A DNA stretch of 64,000 nucleotides from Pseudogracilibacillus auburnensis (GTDB lineage Bacteria; Bacillota; Bacilli; Bacillales; Amphibacillaceae). This document shows, piece by piece, positions 35,044-42,757 of the stretch (position 1 is the first letter of the stretch; each line of letters starts with the position of its first letter). Both the position numbers and the translations under genes were made by a program. Under the pieces are notes generated by a model. The model saw only the letters and a program-made list of their open reading frames with translations, made no database searches and was not told the DNA's origin. The stretch is taken from assembly GCF_003201975.1 (NCBI RefSeq), contig NZ_QJJQ01000006.1:124001-188000 (forward strand). The letters are read 5' to 3'.

Positions 35044-35766
35044 TTAGGAAAGCATCTTAGCTAACACATTTGGCAATTCCTTTTGCCAGTATTTCCAAGT
35101 ATGATTTCCATTTTCTATTTCCACATATTCGTAGTTTGACAATGATTGTTGCAAAATATGTGCAAGTTCCCGATTAGGGGTAAGGAAATCGACCTGGCCA
35201 TCCTTGGTTGTCGGGACAGCAAGTTCATTTAACCCAATGGAATGATATACTTCTAAGCGTCTATTGTCTACAGTTTTTGCCATCTGAAAGACGGTATCAG
35301 TTACTAGGGGTGATTGCATCATTACTTTATGAAACGTTGCCGGTTGCTCTAATGCTGTCATTAAGGCAATTGTTCCAGCTAATGAATCACCTAATAAAGC
35401 CCTAATCGTACCAAGAGGATTAATCGGTAATTTTTCATCTAAAAGAGGCACAACTTCTTTCGTTAAAAATTGCTTATATGCTTCAAATTGTTCTCCATCC
35501 GGATGATACTTTTTCAAACGATCATAACGATCGATATAATGGATGCCAACAAAAGTTGTATTAGTAATTTCATCATTGTCATGAAGTTTATCACTTAATG
35601 TTGCGATTCGACCGAGTTGAAAATAATCATCTCCATCTTGCATGATACAGACAGTATTTTCATAAAGCGAATTAAATTCTTTTGGTTCATATATTTTGAT
35701 CAGCATCTTTTCATTTAAAAAATCACTCATTATTTCTTTATCATACATATTGCCTTTTCTAGCCAT
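35044..35766 (-). CDS. yjcH: Putative esterase, alpha/beta hydrolase (YjcH)
   Basis: A 240-residue alpha/beta hydrolase of the esterase D/enterochelin esterase type. The nucleophile elbow is LLGDSLAGTIA (GDSLAG, about residues 129-134), and a C-terminal His occurs in NGNHTWKYW. The family member YjcH stands next to yjcG in B. subtilis. GAGGTG five bases before the ATG. Acyl substrate unknown; no signal peptide. A transposon-like element begins 24 bp upstream of its start, so its promoter may lie in that element. Confidence 0.82.
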   Translation of the reverse strand: MARKGNMYDKEIMSDFLNEKMLIKIYEPKEFNSLYENTVCIMQDGDDYFQLGRIATLSDKLHDNDEITNTTFVGIHYIDRYDRLKKYHPDGEQFEAYKQFLTKEVVPLLDEKLPINPLGTIRALLGDSLAGTIALMTALEQPATFHKVMMQSPLVTDTVFQMAKTVDNRRLEVYHSIGLNELAVPTTKDGQVDFLTPNRELAHILQQSLSNYEYVEIENGNHTWKYWQKELPNVLAKMLS

Positions 35767-35789
35767 CCTTACACCTCGTTATTTTATTT

Positions 35790-36206
35790 ACTCAACTTTC
35801 GCACCAATAAAATGAGTGCAGATAAACATGTACATTTACAACAATGACGCGCCATCTAAGAGGATATATGGCGGTTCTTTGCGACTATGAAGCATCCCAG
35901 CGATTATGTGGCGATTCTCCACGATTATATGGCGCATCTTAGCAAATATATGGCGATTCTTCGCAATTATATGGCGCATCTCGAATTATGTTGGTCTTCC
36001 GTAGCGGTAGACCAAGCAGTTATTGCACCGTTTCGTTCAAGTGTGTAATAATTAGCAACAAAGTTAACGTAAAGAGTAGGTAGAGTTTAGATGTTAACAG
36101 ACTACTTAAAATAAACAGTTAATCTAAAGTCAACTTCAGCACTGTAGCTTCATCCCACTTCATTCTACGAAGGTTTTTTGTTAATTTCGCTCTGCGAAAG
36201 TTGAGT
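35790..36206. mobile_element. Non-autonomous transposon-like element, copy 2 (417 bp)
   Basis: Begins ACTCAACTTTCGCA and ends TGCGAAAGTTGAGT, a perfect 14-bp inverted repeat, flanked by TATTT on both sides (35785-35789 and 36207-36211). It shares the left 28 bp and about 80 bp of the right end with copy 1 at 17762-18246; the interiors differ. No coding sequence. Its right end forms part of the ABC transporter stop codon, so it sits at the very end of that gene. Confidence 0.8.
35868..35990. repeat. 21-bp periodic repeat inside copy 2 (ATGGCG motif)
   Basis: ATGGCG-like cores at 35868, 35887 (degenerate), 35908, 35929, 35950 and 35971 give spacings of 19, 21, 21, 21 and 21 bp. The unit is roughly ATATGGCGnnTCTTnGCAAAT. 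The sequence differs from the CGCAC and 40-bp families but shares their period. Confidence 0.6.
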
Positions 36207-38008
36207 TATTTACTATATAATTCATTATATTTTCCGCGTTTTTTGATTAATTGTTCATGAGTTCCTTGTTCAACAATTTTTCCATTTTCAAGTAAAATAA
36301 TTTGGTCTGCTTGTTGAATCGTATTTAACCGATGGGCAATAACAAAACTAGTACGGTTTTTCATGAGTCGTTTTAGACCTTCTTGAATTTTTAGTTCCGT
36401 AATTGTGTCGATATTACTCGTTGCCTCATCCAAAATTAACATCGATGGTTCTGCAATCATTGCCCTTGCAACAGTAAGAAGTTGCTTTTGTCCTTGACTG
36501 ATACTACTCCCTTCTTGGTCGATTATTGTATCATATCCATTTGGTAGTCGCTCAATAAAACTATGTGCATTCGCCTGTTTTGCTGCGTGAATGACTTCTT
36601 CATCTGTGGCATCCAGCCTACCGTAGCGAATATTATCTTTAATTGTTCCTTGAAATAAAAATGTATCTTGTAATACAAACGCCATATGGGATCGTAAACT
36701 GGATCGTTTAATATCTTTTAATTCGATGCCATCGAGCATAATTTTTCCACTATTATAATGATAAAAACGAGATAGTAAGTTGACGATCGTCGTTTTCCCT
36801 GCACCTGTATGACCGACAAAAGCGACTGTTTGCCCAGGTTTCACTTCAAAGCTAATATCGGATAGAACTTCCGTATTACTATAAGAAAAAGATACATGTT
36901 CAAATGTAACATGGCCGACCACTGATGTAAGTTCTTTTGCTCCCGTTTCATCGACTTCTTCCACCTCTTCATCTAATACGGAAAAAACTCGTTCCGCACC
37001 TGCAACGGCAGAAAGCAAAATATTAAATTGATTTGATAACTCATTTAATGGTCTTGTAAATTGGCGGGCATATTCGGTAAAAATAACGATAACCCCGACG
37101 GTAATATGTCCTTTAATAGCAAGGATACCACCGAATAAGGCGATGAATGCAAAACTTAAAAAATTAAGTGTGTTCATCACTTTTGGAATATATCCGGCAA
37201 TTGTTTGTGCCCAAAATCCTGAATGTTTTAACTGTTCATTACGTTCTTTAAATTCTCGGATTGCACGCTCTTCTTGGGAAAATACTTTCACAATTTGTTG
37301 ACCAGAAACAATTTCTTCGACGTATCCATTCAATTCGCCTAAATCATTTTGTTGCATTTTATATAAGGGACCTGTTCGTTTCGTAATCCAGCGCATCGCA
37401 AAAAACATGAGTGGTATAATGGTCATTGTAATCAACGTTAAAATAGGGCTCAATAATAGCATCACCGTAACCGTACCAACAAGGGTGATAATACTTGCTA
37501 AAATTTGAATGACTGATTGATTTAATGTGTTATTAATATTATCAATATCATTCGTTACCCGACTCATTAATTCACCTTGTTGTCTAACATCGAAATACGA
37601 GATCGGTAAGCGGTGAAATTGGTTATAAATTTGTTTTCGTAATGTATACACAGTGTTTTGAGCAATACCAATCATCCAAAAGTTTTGTAAAAATACCGAA
37701 GCAGAGTGGAGTATGAAAATGATGAGTAGCCAGATAAGTAAATAAGCTAACCCGGCACTTTGTTTCGTTACGATAAACTCATCAATTGCTACCCCAACTA
37801 AATATGGACCCAATAAGCCTAGCCCGGAACTTAACAGAACCATCAAAATAACGAGGATCAGTTTCCCTTTTTCTGCAACCAAATAAGTACCTATTCGTTT
37901 TATCGTTTTAGACGTATTTTTCGCACGTTTTCCTTTTATTTTATCTGTTTTAGAGGATAAAGTTATTTTTTCATATTGAAAAGGTTGCTTTAGTTGACTA
38001 CTAGACAT
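36206..38008 (-). CDS. ABC exporter half-transporter, consensus ATPase subunit of a heterodimer
   Basis: A 600-residue half-transporter: six membrane helices (about residues 40-330) followed by an ATPase domain. Walker A is GHTGAGKTT, Walker B is MLILDEATSNID with the catalytic Glu, while the signature loop is degenerate (SISQGQ instead of LSGGQ). The partner gene upstream has the opposite defects, so the pair forms one competent and one degenerate ATP site, as in BmrCD/TM287-288 multidrug exporters. ATG at 38008, with AAAGGAG upstream, overlaps the partner's end by eight bases. Substrate unknown; drug or lipid export is the usual role. Confidence 0.85.
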   Translation of the reverse strand: MSSSQLKQPFQYEKITLSSKTDKIKGKRAKNTSKTIKRIGTYLVAEKGKLILVILMVLLSSGLGLLGPYLVGVAIDEFIVTKQSAGLAYLLIWLLIIFILHSASVFLQNFWMIGIAQNTVYTLRKQIYNQFHRLPISYFDVRQQGELMSRVTNDIDNINNTLNQSVIQILASIITLVGTVTVMLLLSPILTLITMTIIPLMFFAMRWITKRTGPLYKMQQNDLGELNGYVEEIVSGQQIVKVFSQEERAIREFKERNEQLKHSGFWAQTIAGYIPKVMNTLNFLSFAFIALFGGILAIKGHITVGVIVIFTEYARQFTRPLNELSNQFNILLSAVAGAERVFSVLDEEVEEVDETGAKELTSVVGHVTFEHVSFSYSNTEVLSDISFEVKPGQTVAFVGHTGAGKTTIVNLLSRFYHYNSGKIMLDGIELKDIKRSSLRSHMAFVLQDTFLFQGTIKDNIRYGRLDATDEEVIHAAKQANAHSFIERLPNGYDTIIDQEGSSISQGQKQLLTVARAMIAEPSMLILDEATSNIDTITELKIQEGLKRLMKNRTSFVIAHRLNTIQQADQIILLENGKIVEQGTHEQLIKKRGKYNELYSK

Positions 38009-39725
38009 ATGGAAGCTCCTTTTGATATTGAGATTCGACAATGTTTTGATATAGGGCTGATGTTGTAAGTAATTTTTCATGTGACCCGTATGCTAATATT
38101 TGACCATGATCAATGAGCAGGATTCGGTCAGCACGCTTTGCTGTTGTAATTTTTTGAGTAATGATCAATATCGTACATTTATACTGACGGAGTGCATCAA
38201 GTAAAAGGGACTCTGTTTTTAAATCGAGTGCACTTGTACTGTCATCAAATAATAAAATCTTCGGTCTACGGATAAGTGCCCGTGCAATCGAAATTCGTTG
38301 TTTTTGTCCACCTGAAAGATTAACCCCTTTTTGCCCAACCACAGAGTCATACTTATTTGGAAAAGATTCGATCGTATGGTGAATTTGCGCATCCTTTGCC
38401 GCTTGAATCACTTCAGCTTTTGTTGCATCCTCTTTACCAAACTTAATATTATCTGCAATCGTTCCTGTAAAAAGTAATGAACTTTGTGGAACATAGCCGA
38501 TATTTCCTCTTAAGTCTTCATCTGAAAAATGAGTAATTGGAACATTATCCAAATAAATCATTCCGGACTCAGGACGATAAAGACGAGGAATTAATTGAAA
38601 TAATGTCGTTTTCCCTGAACCTGTTGAACCAATTACGGCAATCTGCTCTTTTGGCTCTGCCTTAAATGAAATATCGTTTAAAACAGATGTTTTTTCGTTC
38701 GGATAGGAAAAAGAAACTTGTTTGAATGCTATTTTTCCAGTAGTAATTTGCGATTGCTTTTCTACTTCAGAGTTATGATGATCAACTTTTTCCGTTAAAA
38801 TAGGTTCAAGTCGTTCTGCGGACGCTTTTGCTCGTGAAAAGGCGAGGGCAATAAAGGTAAACATCGACATTGCCATTACTGTTCTAAGAGCGTAGTTAAC
38901 AATTGCTACGACGTCCCCGACAGTTGTCGTTCCAACGATTGTTTGTAAGTTCCCAAACCATAAAATGAAAATCAAACTAATATTCATCACAAATAATAAA
39001 ATAGGCATCGTTGCCTCAACGAAACGAAAGGAGGATTGTGTTTCGAGAGCTAATGTTTCATTTGCATTATTAAAACGGCTCACTTCAAAATCCCTACGCA
39101 CAAATGCTTTAATGATACGCATACCAGCAATATTCTCTTGAATCACTTTATTTACTTGATCGACTCGCTCCTGAACACTCGTAAACATCTTACTTCCTTT
39201 TATTAAGACCCAATATAAAAATCCGATAAGAAGCGGAACAGTAAGGAGAAAAATTAATGAAATTTTGATATTAACGATTAATGCCATCACGATACTACCA
39301 ATGACCATTAATGGGGCTCTGACCATAATTCTAAGTCCCATAAAGATGGTATTTTGGATTTGGCGAACATCATTTGTAAACCTTGTAACAAGTGTAGATG
39401 TAGGATAATTACTCAAATGTTCAAATGTAAATCGTTGAATCTGATCAAATAATTTTTCTCGAATATCGTAAGCGGAAGATGCGCTAACATGAGAAGAATA
39501 ATATGAATTAATAATTCCACCAACAAAGGTAATAACCGTAAGTACTAACATAATACTTCCCCAAAAGACGATGTTTTCACTGTTTTGATGCAAAATTCCA
39601 TCATTGATCATTAGTCCGAGAAAAAGTGGGAAGAGCAAGTCAGCAGCTAATTCTAATAAAGTTAGACTATAGGCAATGATAATAGGAAGTCGATAAGGCT
39701 TTAAAAACGAAAGAATAGTCTTCAC
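38001..39725 (-). CDS. ABC exporter half-transporter, degenerate-ATPase partner
   Basis: A 574-residue half-transporter with six membrane helices (about 15-310) and an ATPase domain. The signature LSGGQKQR is canonical and Walker A reads GSTGSGKTT, but Walker B ends LLFDDSTSALD, with Asp where the catalytic Glu should be. This mirrors the first subunit of BmrC/BmrD-type heterodimers. I set the start at GTG 39725, which has GGGAGG five bases upstream; a longer frame to 39932 would run into a repeat and is rejected. The second subunit follows with overlap. Confidence 0.85.
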   Translation of the reverse strand: MKTILSFLKPYRLPIIIAYSLTLLELAADLLFPLFLGLMINDGILHQNSENIVFWGSIMLVLTVITFVGGIINSYYSSHVSASSAYDIREKLFDQIQRFTFEHLSNYPTSTLVTRFTNDVRQIQNTIFMGLRIMVRAPLMVIGSIVMALIVNIKISLIFLLTVPLLIGFLYWVLIKGSKMFTSVQERVDQVNKVIQENIAGMRIIKAFVRRDFEVSRFNNANETLALETQSSFRFVEATMPILLFVMNISLIFILWFGNLQTIVGTTTVGDVVAIVNYALRTVMAMSMFTFIALAFSRAKASAERLEPILTEKVDHHNSEVEKQSQITTGKIAFKQVSFSYPNEKTSVLNDISFKAEPKEQIAVIGSTGSGKTTLFQLIPRLYRPESGMIYLDNVPITHFSDEDLRGNIGYVPQSSLLFTGTIADNIKFGKEDATKAEVIQAAKDAQIHHTIESFPNKYDSVVGQKGVNLSGGQKQRISIARALIRRPKILLFDDSTSALDLKTESLLLDALRQYKCTILIITQKITTAKRADRILLIDHGQILAYGSHEKLLTTSALYQNIVESQYQKELPYV

Positions 39726-39749
39726 GATTTTCCTCCCAACTATAAGTAC

Positions 39750-39897
39750 GTGTTCAAAAAGGCCGTTAAAAAGGATCGAGAAGTTCAAGGCGGCGTAGCA
39801 TTGAGGAACGGAGCGTATGCTTTTACATACTTGAGTACCGGAAAGGCAAGCCAACGCAGAAATTCGATGTGTCATTTTTTTTGGACTTTTTGAACAA
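39750..39897. mobile_element. Short inverted-end repeat element (about 148 bp)
   Basis: GTTCAAAAAGGCC at the left and GGACTTTTTGAAC at the right form imperfect terminal inverted repeats. The interior is GC-richer (CAAGGCGGCGTAGCATTGAG, TACCGGAAAGGCAAGCC) and non-coding. A truncated relative is at 26501-26548. No clear target duplication. It is unrelated in ends to the ACTCAAC elements. The remaining gap to 40140 shows nothing recognisable. Confidence 0.6.
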
Positions 39898-40140
39898 CCT
39901 CTATAAAAATATATTACCTTAATTATAATCATAATGTAAGAAGGAGTTCAAAGAAGTGGTTTGGAAGAGGGGAAGAAAGCCATTTTCTTATTCCATAAAG
40001 ACGATCAAACTGATAGAATGAAAATAACTTTTGAATTTTTTTGGTAAAGAAGAAAGTATAACTATCTTATTGCATAAGTGCAACTTTCGTTTGTGCCATT
40101 AATAGTTTTCGGTACCCAAATCTTCTAAATAAGGGGTGGA

Positions 40141-40631
40141 ATGGTGAAGAACAATGAGAAAGCACGTATCGATTTATTAAAAGAAGTAGAAGGAATAACG
40201 AAAGAAATGTTACATAAAAAACCCGGGGAAGATCAGTGGTCGATTAACCAAATCATAGAGCATTTGTATTTAATGGAAATAAGTATTGTCCGATCAATGG
40301 AAAAAGAACTGGTAAACGCTAGGAAAACTACTGTCGATGACAAACCGATTCATTTAACGGTAAACCGAAAATACAAAGTACTGCACCCGAGGCTGTACAG
40401 CCGAGCGAAACATTTCAATCATTAGAAGAATTAACACAAAAACTGGCGGCATCAAGGGAGAAATTAATAAAGTTTGTTCAGCATACAGATGAAGAATTAC
40501 TGAAAGAGAAAGCAATGCCTCACCCTGGATTTAACATGTTGAATTTATCACAATGGATCTCATTTATTGGTTGGCATGAAAGGCGTCATATCGAGCAAAT
40601 AAAAGAGGTTAAAGAGAAATTAGAATGGTAA
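40141..40631 (+). pseudogene. DinB-family protein gene with a frameshift
   Basis: The first frame encodes MVKNNEKARIDLLKEVEG and a DinB-type helix with HLYLME, reaching TVNRKYKV at about 40383. It then runs out of family sequence and stops at 40425. The correct continuation, TAPEAVQPSETFQSLEELTQ to HERRHIEQIKE, is in the third frame and ends at 40631. A single missing base near 40383-40386 explains it. DinB-like proteins are four-helix-bundle metalloenzymes; the two His clusters (first HLYLME, second WHERRH) are split between frames. Either a real pseudogene or a sequencing error; the rest of the gene looks undecayed. Confidence 0.8.
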
Positions 40632-40646
40632 AAGGAGTTCATCATA

Positions 40647-40955
40647 GTGGATGTATACACGAAACGGGTTATTCAAATGATTCAATCGATTCCTCCAGGT
40701 CGAGTGATGACGTATGGGGGAATTGCAAAAGCAGCCGGAAACCCGAAAGGAGCAAGACAAGTTTCCTGGTTACTTCATTCCATGAGTCAAAAATATCATC
40801 TTCCTTGGCATCGAGTAATCAATGCGCAGGGAAGAATATCTTTAACGGGAAGTGAGCAACAGGAGATGCTTGAAGTGGAAGGTGTTATATTTGATGAAAA
40901 TGATAGAGTGGATTTACATAAGTACCAGTGGGTTCCTCCAGACAATTTCGAGTGA
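40647..40955 (+). CDS. Alkyltransferase-like protein (ATL), DNA-repair sensor
   Basis: A 102-residue relative of O6-alkylguanine-DNA alkyltransferase lacking the N-terminal domain. The active-site motif PCHR of the enzyme reads PWHRVIN here (about residue 55), with Trp in place of the reactive Cys. Such ATL proteins bind O6-alkylguanine, flip it out and hand it to nucleotide excision repair without transferring the alkyl group. The helix-turn-helix with the Arg finger (GNPKGARQVSWLL) is intact. GTG start with AAGGAG ten bases upstream. It follows the broken DinB gene by 15 bp. Confidence 0.85.
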   Translation: MDVYTKRVIQMIQSIPPGRVMTYGGIAKAAGNPKGARQVSWLLHSMSQKYHLPWHRVINAQGRISLTGSEQQEMLEVEGVIFDENDRVDLHKYQWVPPDNFE

Positions 40956-41176
40956 TTTTAAAGTTTCTTGCTGTCTAGGAAATGATAGTTGAATCTACTT
41001 GTGGATACAATTTATTTACGAAATTATCTACGTTTAGCTTCGACGCACAGGGGCTAGTTCAAATCTTTACGTTGGGACGAGTAAGCGCAGTCCCAGGACG
41101 TCGCGCTTTTAGCCTGTAAGAGCGCTTGCGTTTTTGTTTCCAGCTAGTGAATAAAGAACTACTACACGTAAAAACA
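40956..41176. other. Intergenic DNA with a GC-rich dispersed repeat
   Basis: No gene. Between about 41037 and 41135 lies GC-richer sequence (TTCGACGCACAGGGGC, ACGAGTAAGCGCAGTCC, GCGCTTTTAGCCTGTAAGAG). Parts recur in the 52060-52390 region (for example GCGCTTACTCGTC on the opposite strand). It appears to be a member of the intergenic repeats common in Bacillaceae. Confidence 0.4.
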
Positions 41177-41219
41177 CACAGAATGAACTTCCTTAAGATA
41201 GGAGGTCGTTCATTCTGTG
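41177..41219 (-). terminator. Terminator of the aminotransferase operon
   Basis: CACAGAATGAAC / GTTCATTCTGTG, a perfect 12-bp stem followed on the minus strand by GTGTTTTTAC. Confidence 0.85.
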
Positions 41220-41233
41220 CGCCTTGTAAAAAT

Positions 41234-42538
41234 TTACTTAACAGCTTTTATTGATTCGTTGACAATAATGATCATTTCATCCATTTGTTCTTTCGTAATC
41301 GGGAATGGTGGTGCAAACGCAAGGGTATCTTGGCCATTGTATACAACTGAGCGACAAATGAGCCCTTTTTTCAATGCTTCTGCAACAACTTTTGGTCCAA
41401 TTGGATCTACAGATTCGGACGCTCTTTCAATACCAATCGCACCTAGTAAGCCAATTCCACGTACATCTACAACGTTATCGTGTTGTTCTTTAATCCATTC
41501 AAAACCTTCAAGCATTTGCTTGCCAACAACATTCACATGTTCGATTAGATTTTCATTTTTAATGATTTCAAGGTTTTTAAGTGCAATAGCTGCAGCAGTA
41601 GGATGACCACTGTACGTATAACCATGCCAGAAGTTTCCTTCCGTTTTTTCAATGATTTCTTGGTGAATTCGCTCCGAAATAATCATTCCGCCAAGTGGTG
41701 CATAACCACTTGTTACACCTTTAGCCATCGTAATTATATCTGGAGTGACACCGAAACGTTCGATTCCGAAATTTGTTCCGAGTCGACCAAAACCACAAAT
41801 CACTTCATCGGCAATAAATAAAATATCATGTTCATCACAAATTTTTCGCACTTCTTGAAAATAACCTTCAGGAGGTAAGTTTACTCCACCAGATCCTTGC
41901 ACTGGCTCAGAAATGTATGCTGCAATTGTGTCAGCACCTTCTTTTTCAATTAATTCTTTCAGTGCTTCAATCGAACTATCGACATAATGGAAGTCTGGTG
42001 CAATCGATGTTGTAAACGTATGGAATTGTTCGATACCTGTTGCACTTGTCGCTCCCATTGCTACTCCATGGTATGATAGTTTTCTAGAAATGATTTTTTT
42101 CTTCTCTGGTTGCCCCATCACTTTCCAGTAATGGCGCACTGTTTTAAAGGCTGTATCATTTGCTTCCGACCCACCAGATGTAAAGAATGTTGCATTTAAA
42201 TCGCCAGGTGCCCACTCTGCAATTTCAGCTGCAAGACGAATGACTGGCTCGTGGCTCCAATTATTAAATGTAGAAGTGAATGCAAGTTTGTTTATTTGTT
42301 CTTTGGCAACTTCACCAATTTCTTTTCGACCATGGCCAATATTGACATTCCAAAGAGAAGATAAACTATCCATTAGCTTTCTACCTTCTACATCTTTTAA
42401 ATAAATGCCATCACCTTCTGTAAAAATAAAAGCCGGACCGTCTTCCTGAAGTTGTTTCATATTGGAAGTCGGATGAATGAAATGCTTTTTGTCTAATTGT
42501 ACTAATTCATCTTTCACACTTTGTTCTACTTTTGTCAT
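41234..42538 (-). CDS. Class III (omega) aminotransferase, PLP-dependent
   Basis: A 434-residue fold-type I aminotransferase. The PLP Lys lies in ITMAKGVTSGYAPLGG (about residue 270), ADEVICGFGR carries the Asp that contacts the pyridine nitrogen, and FFTSGGSEANDTA binds phosphate. Members act on terminal amines such as GABA, beta-alanine, taurine, putrescine or diaminobutyrate. It is the last gene of the GntR-controlled minus-strand operon, behind a semialdehyde dehydrogenase that could oxidise its aldehyde product. GGAGGAAAATAAT precedes the ATG. The exact amino donor cannot be read from the sequence. Confidence 0.87.
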   Translation of the reverse strand: MTKVEQSVKDELVQLDKKHFIHPTSNMKQLQEDGPAFIFTEGDGIYLKDVEGRKLMDSLSSLWNVNIGHGRKEIGEVAKEQINKLAFTSTFNNWSHEPVIRLAAEIAEWAPGDLNATFFTSGGSEANDTAFKTVRHYWKVMGQPEKKKIISRKLSYHGVAMGATSATGIEQFHTFTTSIAPDFHYVDSSIEALKELIEKEGADTIAAYISEPVQGSGGVNLPPEGYFQEVRKICDEHDILFIADEVICGFGRLGTNFGIERFGVTPDIITMAKGVTSGYAPLGGMIISERIHQEIIEKTEGNFWHGYTYSGHPTAAAIALKNLEIIKNENLIEHVNVVGKQMLEGFEWIKEQHDNVVDVRGIGLLGAIGIERASESVDPIGPKVVAEALKKGLICRSVVYNGQDTLAFAPPFPITKEQMDEMIIIVNESIKAVK

Positions 42539-42539
42539 A

Positions 42540-42671
42540 TTATTTTCCTCCTATTATTCTATTAATCTTTTCTTTTTGACAAGTAAGGAAGGATAACGCC
42601 TTACTGCCAAATGCAATATCACCTTTGCCATCGCCTAACGGCTTGTCACTCGGTGTGTTTTCTTTCGTCAT
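42540..42671 (-). CDS. Possible small ORF upstream of the aminotransferase
   Basis: A 43-codon frame starting ATG, with GGGGAG seven bases upstream; that ribosome site sits in the loop of a perfect hairpin (AAACTAGC/GCTAGTTT, 42672-42692). The product would start MTKENTPSDKPLGDGKG and ends with GGK just before the aminotransferase start, overlapping its ribosome site. It could be a leader peptide that couples translation. Its first half is encoded by one arm of a 54-bp direct repeat, so it may equally be a by-product of that duplication. No family is recognised. Confidence 0.3.
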   Translation of the reverse strand: MTKENTPSDKPLGDGKGDIAFGSKALSFLTCQKEKINRIIGGK

Positions 42672-42757
42672 AAACTAGCTCCCCGCTAGTTTACTTACAT
42701 AAGTGCAACATCACCTCTGCCATTGCCTAACGGCTTGTCACTCGGTGTGTTTTCTTT
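42612..42757. repeat. 54-bp direct repeat pair flanking a hairpin
   Basis: 42612-42665 and 42704-42757 are near-identical (four or five differences in 54 bp; shared core TAACGGCTTGTCACTCGGTG). The second copy overlaps the dehydrogenase stop codon by two bases. Between them lies the perfect 8-bp stem AAACTAGC/GCTAGTTT. Confidence 0.8.
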
